A stretch of DNA of 64,000 bases from contig NW_024466599.1 of the NCBI RefSeq assembly GCF_017591425.1, forward strand, positions 58,355,501 to 58,419,500, given 5' to 3'. This document shows positions 19,869 to 31,724 of the stretch, one piece after another; positions within the stretch are counted from its first letter, which is position 1; every line of letters begins with the position of its first letter. The translations under genes and the position numbers were made by a program. Below the pieces are notes generated by a model. The model made no database searches, was not told the origin of the DNA, and saw nothing but the letters and a program-made list of their open reading frames with translations. Source of the stretch: Ochotona curzoniae. Its lineage: Eukaryota; Chordata; Mammalia; Lagomorpha; Ochotonidae.

Positions 19869-21279
19869 TGTTTCTAAAAGGCCCTGAACGAAGAGCAATC
19901 CAGCTTCACCTAATTCCTTGTCTTGTCCTTGTCATGGTTATTTATAGATATCACAGATAGCAAATAAGGCTAGCTGAACGTAATGGACAAAGGAAGAAAG
20001 GTGAAAGCTGTTCCTATTCAGCCACAAATAGCTCAAACAAAAAAAACTAAAATCACAAACTCAAAACAAAATACCAGGATCCGGACTGGGCAAGATTTCA
20101 GAACTTCTGCTAGTAAACCCAGTCCACGCTCCACTGATGTCCCATTCTCGGCTGAAAATTGCCTCGGCCTGTAATCCCAACCTTTCTGCTCCCAAGGAAT
20201 CATGTCCTAGACTTCAAAAAGTAGAACTTCTATGAGCACCCTTCCATAGTCTTCTATATGTCAACTCTACCTTCTCGCCCCCATCCTGAGATGTACCCAA
20301 CTCTTAAGTCAAACCCTCCCCTTCCCTGACCCTATATCCAATACTGACTTCTCCCTTTTCCTAACCACAGCACATCAGCCCTTTATTGATATCAGGCAAT
20401 AGCACCCTCTCAGGAAAAAAAAAAAATTCTTGAACAACCTTCTGTAGGCAGCCAGATATTGAGCAGTCTCCGGTCAGTCAATGGACTACGGCGCCACTGT
20501 CTTCTAAGCCCTGATGAGAATAGGCAGGTGTAGAGGAGTTAAGGCTTACTGCCTGATGGCTTTTTCCGCCATTCATTCTAGAATAAGCCTATGAATGAAC
20601 TCCTGTAGCTTCCAGTTATGTCACCGGGAAAACAGAATTTTTAACACTGATGCAGCAACAACAAAAATCTATTGGAATAGGTAGGAAATCATTTGAAGAT
20701 TGTTTGATGATCCATCTGTCAATTGCAAATACAGCGAAGCAGAGTAAAATAAAAATGTTATGAACGTGTTTTGTATTTGGATTTGTATGTAGGTGAGCGT
20801 GTCTGTGTGTGTTGTCACACCAGTTACCCCTTAGTGGTTATTTATGCATGGCTGTTCTCTACTACATACAGAACACATTTTGTGATGGACAGATACTCCA
20901 TCTCCCTTATTATGTTTGAACTCCCCCAAATTTTGAAACCCCCAAACTCATCTTACTCTCCCTAAGGGCTTACAACACTAAAAGTGAAAGAAGGTAGATT
21001 CTTTGATAGGGAAATAGGGAAATCAGTATTTTCTCTTTTTATATTCTTATGTAAAATGACAATGCAAATGTAACTTTTAGTCTATCTATTCTGTTGTTAT
21101 TCCTTTATACATGTCTGTCTCTGACACTTTCAACCAAAGCATAAGAGAGACAATTTCCTCTGTGATTTTGTGTCTTCATTTGGAAGGCTTTCATATCACA
21201 TAAAACTATGGTAAATTACTATAATTAAATTACATTTCTATAATTTTCTTTTATCTACCTCATTTTAAACTTTTTTAAA
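19869..21279. other. Unique DNA, possible poly(A)-tailed retrocopy
   Basis: No named repeat. From about 19985 to 20416 the sequence is A-rich at first, then notably pyrimidine-rich (CCTCCCCTTCCCTGACCC near 20317), and ends with a 12-base A run at about 20418-20429. That could be an unrecognised retrocopy. The remainder is AT-rich unique DNA. Open frames are short. Confidence 0.4.
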
Positions 21280-21722
21280 GATTTAGATATCAACTTGAAA
21301 GCAAAAGAGAAAGTGAGAGAGAAAGAGAAAGAGAGAGTCCATCCACTGGCTCACTTCCCAATGACTGAGGTTGTTTCAGGCTAGTCAAGAGCCAGGAGTT
21401 CTGGTTTCAGAATGGCTCAGCTCCAGCCTGTCTGGCTACTTGGGGAGTGAAGCAGTGGACAGATGATCTTTCTGTCTCTTCTATCTGTAGATTTGCTTTT
21501 CCAATAAAAATAAATATTTTTAAAAGAAAATAAAATATAAAAGAACCTAAAGCTTCATCAAGATCTTTCATGTTGGGTTCAAGGGCCCCATCATCTGGGT
21601 CATCTTCCACTGTTTTCCCAGGTTAGCTGGATCAGAAAAGGGGTGAGAATATTAGAACTGGAACTTTTATGAGGCCAGCACTGCAGGAGGCAGCTTTACG
21701 CACAATGCCGCAACACTAGTCC
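21280..21722 (-). mobile_element. CSINE, antisense, split by a truncated SINE
   Basis: Left part 21280-21390 (TTTTTTAAAGATTTAGATAT, GA-rich tract, GAGCCAGGAG) and right part about 21553-21722 (GGGCCCCATCATC, CACTGTTTTCCCAGG, head ending GCCGCAACACTAGTCC) form one antisense C-repeat interrupted by a plus-strand 3' fragment. Confidence 0.8.
21391..21552 (+). mobile_element. 5'-truncated CSINE nested in an antisense SINE
   Basis: Only the 3' half is present: TTCAGAATGGCTCAGCTCCA, ACTTGGGGAGTGAAGCAGTG, then CCAATAAAAATAAATATTTT and an A-rich tail. It begins abruptly in the middle of the consensus, consistent with 5' truncation during reverse transcription. Confidence 0.82.
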
Positions 21723-23324
21723 TTTGACCAGTCCTGCTATCTAGAAGTTGACTGGGACCGTTCGTGATGGGGAGGAAAGGTGCTCTTTTTCCCCTGTAGA
21801 GTATCCAATGAACAAATAAACTTTGTCATGGGCTGCATATACAGTTATAGAAATTTGTCATTTGGAAACCTTTGAGAAATGGTGTTACATTTAATACTCA
21901 GAAAAGTTCTACCTAGCTAAAGTCCATTTCTGACACAATTCAAACATGAGGCAAAAGAACAGGGAAGTATGAATCCTGATATTCCCTAACAAAGTAGTAG
22001 AGAATGCAAGCTTTGCCAACTGTGGCTGCTTCTACTAGATGTTTGGCGAGCAAAGGCTGGGGACTTATTCCTCCATTTTCAGTCCCATGCATGGATAATG
22101 AAATCAATGGTGAATTCATCCCACTGATGATTTTAATCAAATTGAGCACCTGTAACTGTCAAGAAGGAAATCCCCTAAGCAGCATGAGTAGATTCTATTT
22201 CAGTCAGCCTCCCTTGGCACGTTGAGCGAGCGATGGCTTTGCAAAAATGAGTGAGTGGAAGCGTCAGGCCTGCCGCGGCTGCCCCTCATTAGCTTCCTTC
22301 CCGGGGAGACACCAATCACACACACCTCAGAAAGCAGAACTTTCTGCTGGTAGGTCAGAACAGTAAGAAAACAAACCCTCTTTTTCTAAGGTCCCTTCTG
22401 ATTCCTAAGATCCCAATGTCTAGCAGTTCGTCATTAAAGAATTACTGGAATTCATTTGTAATGACTCTAGACTTCCCTGCTAAAATACTAATACCACTGA
22501 GAAAGGCCTTGCCATAATTTACTCACTGGTTTTTAATCTGTTTCTCCCATAAATCTGTAAACTTGTCCCATTTACTTATTTGTTTCACAAAACTCAGTCA
22601 CTGGTAAACAGACCCTCAATGAAGGACTTAGATGAAATTGTGGACATATTCTAAAATAGAAACAGTTGATAAAGAAGTAAGAATTGAAGAAATTAAGCAT
22701 ATTGAAAACATTAAACATGGAATTGGGGGCAGAAGCAGGATCAAAGAATGATAGAAATAAGAGAGAAGTGAAAACCAATGAAAAGTAACCTATTTATATT
22801 GTTTAACATGAACACAGTCCCTTATACATTTTAAAGCAAAGGGTTACTTGAGACCTTTCTCTGGTGCTTCTGGACTCTGACTCTAGGCTTAAAGTCTACA
22901 GAAAGTGCTAAGGGAATTAAAACACAGGCCAGGTATTAATGTATAATCAAAACAGAAGTCAGAAACTAGGAATCAGAAGAACGGTTCAAGTCCTGAGTGA
23001 AATCAGCTGTTACATGTTTATGCCCTGCACAGAATAGTGTCAAGGTCAAATTTCCATCCATCCTTTGATTTCCCAGCTACATGTTAATAAGCACAAGACC
23101 ATCCATCTCTGCCCTTCCTTCTGCGTCTCCTTGATCCATCCACGCAGCTCCATAACAATCCTCATCAAGCGGCAGGGCCCTCCCTGCTCAGCCTCTTTCC
23201 AAGGCTATCTCAAGGCTCTCATTATCCTTTGCCTGTGATTAGGCAATGCCTGCTAAATGAAAAGCAAACAAAGAACTCCCAAATAAAAATGAAAAACAAT
23301 CTGATTAGAACTGCTTTCTCTTTT
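21723..23324. other. Unique DNA with candidate conserved segments
   Basis: No repeat or gene is recognised. Segments 22000-22300 and 23040-23290 have a complex, balanced composition without repeat signatures and are listed in the findings as possible conserved non-coding DNA. Frames are below 75 codons. Confidence 0.5.
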
Positions 23325-23605
23325 TTTTGTTGTTTGTTTTTCTATTTTCACTAGTTCACTCCCCAAATCCCCAAAAGAGCCAAAGGCAGGCCATGCTGAA
23401 ATTAGGCACCTGGAACTCTCTCCACGTCTCCCACATGGGTGGCAGGGACTCATGCCCTCGAACCACTATCTGTTGCCTTACAGGAGGCACACTAGCAGGA
23501 TGCTGGCGTGGAAGCAGAGGAGATGGGACATTGACCAGCAACCCCAAGGTTTGGTGTCTGTGTCCCAAGGCAGCTAGAACCATGAGATAAATGCCCACAA
23601 TTAGG
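23325..23605 (-). mobile_element. Old CSINE, antisense
   Basis: Reverse-strand C-repeat: ACTAGTTCACTCCCCAAATC near 23351, CCCACATGGGTGGCAGGGAC near 23429, TGTTGCCTTACAGGAGGCAC near 23470. The head end is eroded. Confidence 0.75.
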
Positions 23606-23814
23606 ACTTTATGTTCTTAAGAAAGTGACTCCACCCAGTGCTGGTATAGGCACTCACTAGTGATAACCTGGAAGAGGGTGGAGTTTGCATCCTGCAAATG
23701 ATACCAGCTAGTCTGACCTTTGCCTCTGGATCTAGGGGTCTGCCATCACATTCTACATTAAGTGCTAGGTCACTGTTAAATAAGAATTTACTGAGCACCT
23801 ACATAATGCTGAAT

Positions 23815-24480
23815 CATCAAGACATATGAAATAGGTTGCATTGTCCCTCTCACGTCAAAATTCATGTTTTAAAAACATTATTTATTTATTTGAAAGGTAG
23901 AGTTAGTGTGTGTGAGAAAGACTGCCCATCCATTGGTTCACTCTCCAATGACCACAATGACTGGGGCTGTGCCAGGCCAGAGTCATGACCCTGGAATTTC
24001 ATCCACATCTCCCAGGGGAATAAGGGCCCAAGCACTGAGTCCATACTCCTCTGCCATCCTGAAAACAGAAGCAGGGAGCTGGATTAGCATCAGTATGGGA
24101 TTTGAATAAGTGTTCATATGAGATGTAAGCATCACAGGTGCAGCTTAATGTGCAGCACCACAACATCGGTCCTCAAATTTATACACTGAAGTCATGAACA
24201 CTAAGAACCTCAGAATGTGATCATATTTAGGCATAAAGCTTTTAAGGAGGGACAGAAGTTAAAATGAAATAAGTAGAGTGAGAGATAACCCAAAATTACT
24301 GTTGTCCTTAAAAGCAGATGAGGACACAGAGGAAAGACATTATTAGAATAGAGGAAGTAGACACATCTAAAGGCCAAAAATAGAGGCCTCAGAAGAAAGC
24401 AACCCTGTTGATACCTTCATCTTGCACGTCCTTCCTCCAGAACAGTGTGAAACTGACTGCTGCTGTTCCACCTACAGCCT
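23815..24480 (+). mobile_element. MaLR (MLT1-type) LTR split by a SINE
   Basis: The 5' part (about 23815-23865, GTTGCATTGTCCCTCTCACG, CAAAATTCATG) and the 3' part (24176-24480) match the MLT1 order: CCTCAGAATGTGATCATATT near 24209, GTTGTCCTTAAAAGCAGATG near 24301, GAGGCCTCAGAAGAAAGCAA near 24384, CCTTCCTCCAGAACAGTGTG near 24430. An antisense C-repeat sits between them. Confidence 0.78.
23866..24175 (-). mobile_element. CSINE, antisense, inside an MLT1 LTR
   Basis: Reverse-strand C-repeat: TTATTTATTTATTTGAAAGG, CCATTGGTTCACTCTCCAAT near 23931, GCAGGGAGCTGGATTAGCAT near 24071, head ending CACCACAACATCGGTCCTC. The LTR sequence CAAAATTC/CAAATTT on both sides is a likely target-site duplication. 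Confidence 0.84.
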
Positions 24481-25554
24481 GCAGAAGTCTGTCGTGGCAG
24501 CAAAAGTTGCAACAGGAAACTCCAGTTCACTGATTGGTGGAGGTTTGACTTCCTAGCAAAGCTCATGACTGATTCAGGCTAACAGGAGTCCAGGAAAGCT
24601 GCAGTGAAAACAGGTAGGCTAGTGTCACTGCTTCCCAAAATTCTAACCAATATCTCAGAAAGCATTTCAATACTTTGTTTTTTGCTGTTTTATTTTTTTA
24701 GCACAAGGCCTGTGTCAATCAGCGTACCTTAGTGAAGAAGGAGCCGTATCTTATTCAACCACTAGAAAATGGATTTCCAATGTCTACGAACAAAATATGG
24801 CTTTCTTTTTTCATTTTATTTTTCCATTTTATAAATTATTGCTTACAGAGGATGGCGTGACAATGGGAAATGGTTGATTACCAGGTACTAAATTATCATC
24901 TGGAATCAGAAGATATGCTGTTCTATTGCACAGTAGGATAAAGACAGGTAATGACACATACCGTATACTGTGTATTTATTTCTCCACAAACAAGCAAACA
25001 AATTTCTTGCCCTGAATTCCAGGGTGGCTTCCTCAGTCTTTCTCAAGTTTCTCAAAAAGCCCTATATCTGTTTTTAAAACTGGCAGCAAAATAAATAAAA
25101 AATGGGTCAGTAAATAAATAAAACAAATTTAAAACTGACTTCCTAATTGGCCCTCGCTCATTTCTCATTAAACAGTCAAAGACAAATTTAATTTCATATT
25201 CTCACATAATTTAATTCAAGCAAAAAAAATGTGACTTCTTCTACTTAATGTGATAGCTTGCAGGTGCTTTTGATTAAGAAACTGAAATGAGGTATTTTAA
25301 GTAGCTATAGGATATCTATCACTTATCATTTTTGAAAAAATTATATTCTTGTCAGAGTTCCAGTTTAATAGATCTGGCACTTTAAGCAGACAACTAGTTG
25401 CTGTGTGAGACACAACTTGACAACAAAAAACAGATTATGGACAAACAGTTGGTTCTGATTTCTGTACTCCAACAATTAACATGGAAGACTTACTTCATGG
25501 TCACAGGGCCAGGAACTGTGGCCCCAGCAAGATAATCACTGAGTTAATTCTTAA
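24481..25554. other. Unique AT-rich DNA
   Basis: No repeat, gene or RNA recognised. Confidence 0.55.
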
Positions 25555-25770
25555 GCATGGTTTCTTAACCTTATTATGATATTTTGGGATCCATAAGTCT
25601 TTTGTGGAGAGTTGCCCTATACACTGTAGGATGTAGAATCCCTAGCCTCTACCAACCAGATTGCATTAGCTTCCCTTTCCCATTTATGACAACTCAAAAC
25701 AGCTCCAGATATAATTAAATGTCTCAAAGTATGGAAAGGCAAAATTGATCTTGTGTAAGAACCACTGGTC
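25555..25770. mobile_element. MER20 DNA transposon (left piece)
   Basis: The terminal TGGTTTCTTAACC (25558-25570) and AGAACCACTGG (25759-25769) are inverted-repeat ends of MER20, a eutherian non-autonomous hAT element. Internal matches include ACTGTAGGATGTAGAATCCC near 25623 and CCCTAGCCTCTACCAACCAG near 25640. The right end was used as target by the retroelement that follows. Confidence 0.85.
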
Positions 25771-26712
25771 CAGCAGCATCAACTGGCAAGCGCTGGGACT
25801 AGGGGCAAGTCCTGTCAAGGTAGACTGCAGAACCACCTGGAGAGTGCAATATCCACTGAAGAGTGCAGGGGGGTCCAGTGGGGAGGCTGTGCATAGCTCT
25901 CTGATGGGCTGCAACTCCCACTGGTGAGCATTAGAGCCAAGACTGGGCACAGGCCTGGCTGGACAACAGGTGGCACCCCCTGGCGTAAGTGTGGGCTAGA
26001 GAGTGGAGTTGGTTAGGTTGAGTTAGGCTTCAATGCCCAACAATGTATACAAGATCTGAATGGGATGTGGAAAAGACCGGGTCAGTCCAATGTGCATGTG
26101 GCAGGCACAGGAACCAGAGCTGGGGGCCAGTCCAGTGGGAATTATTGGAGGTTGCTCTGACTGGGCTGCAGCTCCCCTAGTAAATGTGAGGGCCAAGCAT
26201 GCAGTGGGCAGGGTTGGGCTAGGCCGTAACACCCATTTTTTGCAGGGGAAAGAGGGAAGAACAAATTGAACCACTAACCCTGTAAACCTTGACAGCAAAG
26301 TTCTGGGCAAATGGAGGCTCTGAAGTGTAATATGTCAGCCAATTGACCTGAAAGGATTTCCTCATCCTTGGAGCAGCGATATCAATAGCATCTCAGAACT
26401 ATCAAAACACCTTGAGCAAAACTCTCAGAACAAGCTCCACAATGGGGACCCTGGGATGACATACGGTACTTAGGCGGTTAGGAGGCGGCTGGGTGTAGTC
26501 TCTCCCATTGTATCTGTCCCTGCTCCCCCAGACACAGGAAGATGAAAAAGAAATTGTCCTATAAAAAAAAGTGTGCAAAACCTAAGAGGGGAGGGAGGAA
26601 AGGAGACTGCAGGGAGGAATCCGGGAAGTGAGGGAAGTGTGGCTGTCTGCTTGGAATTGTGTGACTCTGTATGTTAACAAAAAATTTCAGAAGACAAAAA
26701 GAACCACTGGTC
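25757..26712 (+). mobile_element. GC-rich lagomorph retroelement, truncated copy with TSD
   Basis: The element is 25771-26698 (928 bp), bounded by AAGAACCACTGGTC at 25757-25770 and 26699-26712, a perfect 14-bp target-site duplication. It starts at the point matching 3339 of the long copy (CAGCATCAACTGG), so it is 5'-truncated as in LINE-type retroposition. It carries the same monomers (GGGCTGCAACTCCCACTGG near 25909) and 3' sequence TTGAGCAAAACTCTCAG near 26411. A purine-rich tract (26585-26635) precedes the A-rich end. No coding remnant is visible. Family name unknown to me; an L1 3' UTR is the leading alternative. Confidence 0.85.
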
Positions 26713-26744
26713 TAAAGAGTGAGATAAATGATTTTTAAAAGTAA

Positions 26745-26865
26745 TTGTAGGGGTCAACGTTCTATGCAGCATGTTAAGTCAGTGCCTGAAATGTCAGCAT
26801 CACACATGAGCACAAGTTCATATTCTGGCTGTCCTACTTCCAATCCAGTCCCTGGCTACCTCTGT
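26745..26865 (+). mobile_element. Old CSINE 5' fragment
   Basis: GGGGTCAACGTTCTATGCAG, CATCACACATGAGCACAAGT and TCCTACTTCCAATCCAGTCC follow the first third of an old plus-strand C-repeat. The remainder is missing or eroded. Confidence 0.55.
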
Positions 26866-27077
26866 GAATCACTTGGTCACAATTTAATCATCACAGATAT
26901 CCATTTTACTAGTATGCTGAAGGACACAAATGAAACTTGGTTAAGTTTCAAAGAATGAGGAATGAACCAGAGATCTAACTCAGCTTTTAACCCGTCAATT
27001 TTAAGCACACTAGGAATGACAGAATAAAGTCTTTGTTATAGGAGGGCCAAAATAGATCATAGCTTTAAGAAACCTTC

Positions 27078-27390
27078 CTTGAGAAGGGTTTAACCTAGTG
27101 AATAAGATCCTTGTATACCACACCAGAGTATCTGGGTTATATTAGTAGATATGGAACCTGACTCTCACTTCTTCTTAAAGCTGACCCTGAAGTAGAGATG
27201 GCTGAAATAATTGACTCCCTAATGCGCGGAGGAGAGACTATGACGGTGTGTGCCAGACTCTTGGTTTCATTCGCAGTCCAGTCCTGGTCACTGTGGTCAT
27301 TTGGGGAATGAACCAGCAGATAACTGTAGTTGCTTTCTAGCTCTCACTCTTTCTCTCTCCCAAAATAATAAATATTTTAAATACAAACAA
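27078..27390 (+). mobile_element. Old CSINE
   Basis: Plus-strand C-repeat of the older type: GAAGGGTTTAACCTAGTGAA, GACTCTCACTTCTTCTTAAA, TTGGGGAATGAACCAGCAGA near 27300, TCTCTCTCCCAAAATAATAA near 27353. Confidence 0.72.
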
Positions 27391-27754
27391 AGACTTCTCC
27401 AAATATGAGAGGAATCTGTGAACCTAAGTCAAATTTATTACTAAAAAAATCTAGGTTGAAAATTGATTAAAAACAATGAATTCTAATTGTGAACGGGATT
27501 ACATAGCACATGTCCTACAGTCATGAGAGCTAACTTAACTGGATTACCAAATACCTAAAAGGTCGGCAAAGCATTATTTCTGAGTATCCATGGGATTTGT
27601 TTACAGGTACCATTGGCTGTGAGTCACTGGACTGTGTGGAGAAGATGTATCTACAACATAAGGGGGTACCACTCCATCAACCAGGGCCCTGGAGAGTGAT
27701 TTCCTGTCTTCCAGAACTGTCTTCTTGTGCAATGACACATTAGAACCCCAGGCT

Positions 27755-27913
27755 TTTTTATTAATATTTATTATTATTGCAAAGTTAGATATGCAGAGAG
27801 GATGAGAGACAGAGAGGAAGATCTGTCCACTGATTCACTCCCCAAGTGGCTGCAATGGTCGGAGCTGAGCCGATCCAAAGCCAGGAGCCAGGAGCTTCTT
27901 CCAGGTATCTCAC
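27755..27913 (-). mobile_element. CSINE 3' fragment, antisense
   Basis: Tail and 3' half only: CTTTTTTATTAATATTTATT, AGAGACAGAGAGGAAGATCT, GAGCCAGGAGCTTCTTCCAG. It stops at ATCTCACAT, consistent with 5' truncation. Confidence 0.87.
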
Positions 27914-29112
27914 ATCATTATCTTTGTATCATTAATGTTTTCACTACTTGACACTTAGTTGACATCTGATGTATATTTGCTGATGAATGACCTCAATATG
28001 TGATCATTAAAATGAAAATTGCCTACATCTTAGTCAATAATGGACTGGATATCTACTGTGTGGCAAGCTTGAGGCCTCCTTTCTGTAATGACAGAGTTCA
28101 GGTCACATTACCCCATGATGACACCTTGACCTTTGAGAGAACAGTAAAAACACAGTCACTTTTATCTTACTTTTTCCTTGTCCCCTTAGTTGAGAAGTGC
28201 CCCACTTAGTGGAAAAGAATATCCTTATTCAGAATACACAAGGACAAAGAATAGATTATGATTAAAGGATCTATGAAGGCTCCCCCAGTAATCCTCCTTA
28301 CTGTTTATTGTGTCATGAAACCTAAGAACAGATTTACTTATTTCACTGACTCTTCACTTCCTTATAAAAGCTCCTAAAACATGTCATTTATATTAAATGT
28401 GCATGTTTTCTTCTTAATATTTTATTATGGAGCCTCTGCCATTAATCTAGAGATAGAGGAGATAAGATATTTCTTTTCCTTTACAATAACAAGTACAAGT
28501 AAGGGACTATGCAATAGAGAGAAAAGTCAGAATATTTCTGTTACTTCCTGTTTTGCTTTTTTATTTTTCAGGGAGGGTAGCCTGCAACCCAACTTCCTCA
28601 TCTCTGAATCAAAATGTTAGAACTAGATTATTTCTAAGTTTTCTTTCCCAGTTATAAAATAGTGGTCAAGGTAATATAACAATATCTTCTGACTAATCAT
28701 CACTGAAGAGATTATAAACTGACTTGGTCTTATACATTTTTCTTCAGTATCTTACAGTTAAATATTTTGAGTCCTACTAAATGTGAAAAAAGTAAAAAGT
28801 AAAAAAGTGAAAACTCCCTACAACACATACTGTCTTTCCTATACCAAAATTATTGGTAATGATACTTGGCTCAGCAGGCAAACAAAGTATACATTCAAAC
28901 ACATTCACACATGATACTTTTTGCTAAAGTAGCATAAAATATCCAGTGCTTTCTCATACTTTGTTTCACTGAACAGATAAATAATATTTCATATTTCATA
29001 GCAGTACAATGTAAATGCCCCAGCTTCTTCTGAGACTTCACGATATTCTTCATCGGGTAAGCCTTTATTAATTTAAAAGTTTTCCTTTATTTTGGTACCT
29101 GTGTTGTAAAAT
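27914..29112. other. Unique AT-rich DNA
   Basis: No supportable gene. The part near 28920-29050 resembles an old L1 3' region only weakly. Open frames are under 80 codons. Confidence 0.5.
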
Positions 29113-29585
29113 TAATTTTATATTGCTATCATACCAAATTACCTCAGACATAATGGTTTAAGGCAACACGGATGTGTCAGCTTAATGTTCTGTATTTCAG
29201 AAGTCCAGTGTGGATCTTCAAGGAACATACACCTTTATGGAACTTCTAGAGGATAATCTGTTCCCTTGTTTTCTCATTCTAGAAATTTTCCACTTGTTTC
29301 CCTCATATCCCCCTTTTATTCTCTTTTCAAAGCTTGAAGTTTTGCTTCCTCGTGACCCTGATTCTGCAGTTATCTCACTCATTGCAGTCAGAAGAGGCTC
29401 TCAACTTTCATGGGTTTATGTGATTATACTGAGCTCACCCGGGTAATCAAATATAATTTCCCCAACACAAGGGCACTGGTTCACTCATGTGATGTTTCTT
29501 TGCCAGGTAAGGGAAAATATTGGCAAATTCCAGAGATTAGGGCAGGGGCACTTGTTGAGGAGCCATTTTTATGCCTATCAACATT
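29113..29585 (-). mobile_element. MaLR-like LTR, antisense
   Basis: TATTGCTATCATACCAAATT, CATAATGGTTTAAGGCAACA, GTTCTGTATTTCAGAAGTCC near 29189, GTGATTATACTGAGCTCACC near 29420, and CAGAGATTAGGGCAGGGGCA near 29531 follow the reverse complement of a common mammal-wide LTR. I place it in the MaLR/ERVL group from memory, without a firm subfamily. Confidence 0.6.
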
Positions 29586-31724
29586 TTAATATTTCACTTA
29601 CAAATAAAAAGGCACGAAGTATCCTGTGTTTATAATCTTGTACACTTGGGTGAGCAAGTCTGTAGAACAATCTTTGAAGTAGACTACTAGGCCAAAGAAT
29701 ATGCATTTCCCCAACTTAAAGAAATACTGAGATATTGCTCTCATTCAAAAAGTCTCTGCTTTATATTTAAGTTTCTTTCCTCAATTCACAACTTTTAGGA
29801 AGTGCTAGGAGAGACATATATCCTTTGTGGTGAAACTATCTAGAATAGCTTACAATCCTAGTTCAACCATAGCTGGTATAGTTATGAAAGGATAAGAACA
29901 AAATGATGGAATTATCTACCAAGGTATTTTTTTTTCTTCTCTTTAGAAACTTGATGAAGCGAGTTTTAAGAAAGATAAAATACTCTGTATTGTAGAAATA
30001 AACTTTATTGCCCTGTTCTTCAAAGTATTGCTCTGAGCGGAATCAACCTAAAGCTATAGACACAGACTCAGGAAGAGTATATACTACAGTTTCATAAAGC
30101 ACGGTCATCCAGCTCAGCCTGGAGCCCTGCCAACTCTACGATATCTCCTATCATCACTCCCCGGAACCATTAATTTATAGTTACAAGGCAACAATATATA
30201 AACACATTTTGGGTTTTTTTTTCTGAACCAGTCAAACCGATCTACTAGTCACAAACTCAAAATATCCAGCTAAGAAAAGTTAGAGATATTTGGAATATGC
30301 ATTTAAATACAGATTTGGTATCACCGAATAAAAATCTAACATCTCTTACATGTATCGTTACCACATAAAAAGCTTTGGAACAAATCTATGCACAAAATAG
30401 ATCAATCAGACTAACCACTTTTCAAAAGGCTTTATGTTTGAGTTTACTTTTTTTGGTACCACATTGGCCTGCTTTATAAATTGGAACAAAAATGGATTTT
30501 AGAAATAGAGTCTGTGTTGTAAATTCTTCCAATCTTCCCACATTCATATGAAAATTTATAGAAAGAGCATTATGTAATGGGAATTAGCTTTACAGTGTGA
30601 GACAATTCCTGTCCTCTCTGTGCACCCTATTAGTAACAATAATTTAAAATCCAACTAAAATGCACATAGCATTATACTTCTTTGAGGCACTATTAATGCT
30701 TTTTAATTTTATTCTTCAGAAGCCGTAACATGGGCAGTATTTTCCTATTTTTTTATATGTGTTAGAGGTACAAAATGAGTAAAAACCACATGTGGGAGAC
30801 TAGAGATCCAGAAGTTAAACGCAAATATATGCAAAACAGCCTGTGCCATTGGTATAGTCTTTGGAGTTCAACCAAATTATTTTTTTTAATTTTAGAAATT
30901 TATTCAAATGCATAAATTCTCATAGCCCCAGTAAAGTTCATTGTCCTTTTCACAATTTCAGGTTGCCATGTGTCTTTTTCTTAGCATGCTTAAACATTTC
31001 TGAAACAAATCTCCTGTCATCAATATATTTTAACATGCTCATAAAAGGAAGCATGAATTTAATAATTGTTTATAAAACTGGAACCATTGCTCCTTTTAAC
31101 CTCCACATTGGAGTCATATTTTAGATTATAAAAGTATATTTTTATTCACTTAGCAAGTAGGGATACGTATATTGTTTTATATCTGCAATAGGAAAATGAC
31201 TTTTTCTGAGTGTGTTAAGCTTCCAAAAGTCAGTTTTGCACTCATTTATTTGGTAACATGGATTTCCAAATTCTGATGGTGATCACCTGAGCCCATTTAT
31301 ATACCTTGGAACTCAACTGTTTCAAGTCACATTTCGACAGAATCTCAATTCAGAATAACAAACTATTATGAGCCTGGAGCACAAGCCGCTGTTTCCCATA
31401 TCCTACTTGGGTAAACGATGAAGACGCTCACTGGGGGGGAGAAATGATGCCCCACGAGTTGAAAAAGCTGACTGAAATTGAGTACAAGCACAATTTTTAA
31501 AAACTGCATTACTGCAACGTCCTAAGTGGTTCCACAATCCCAAGTGGAATATGAAAGTTTAAAAAAATCCAGTTCATCATAATGCTGGTTCTCACCAAGC
31601 ACAGACCTATTTGTAAGCAGCTGAATGCTCACCCAACTTTTAAATTTGCATCTAAGATCTTGGCCATAATATTGTTGCTGGCAAAGAAAATCTAATAAAG
31701 TTTTAAAGGTCTTAATAACTACTG
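29586..31724. other. SINE-poor unique DNA
   Basis: About 2.1 kb of AT-rich sequence without a recognisable repeat or gene. The frame at 30861-31124 (87 codons) lacks protein character. Confidence 0.55.
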
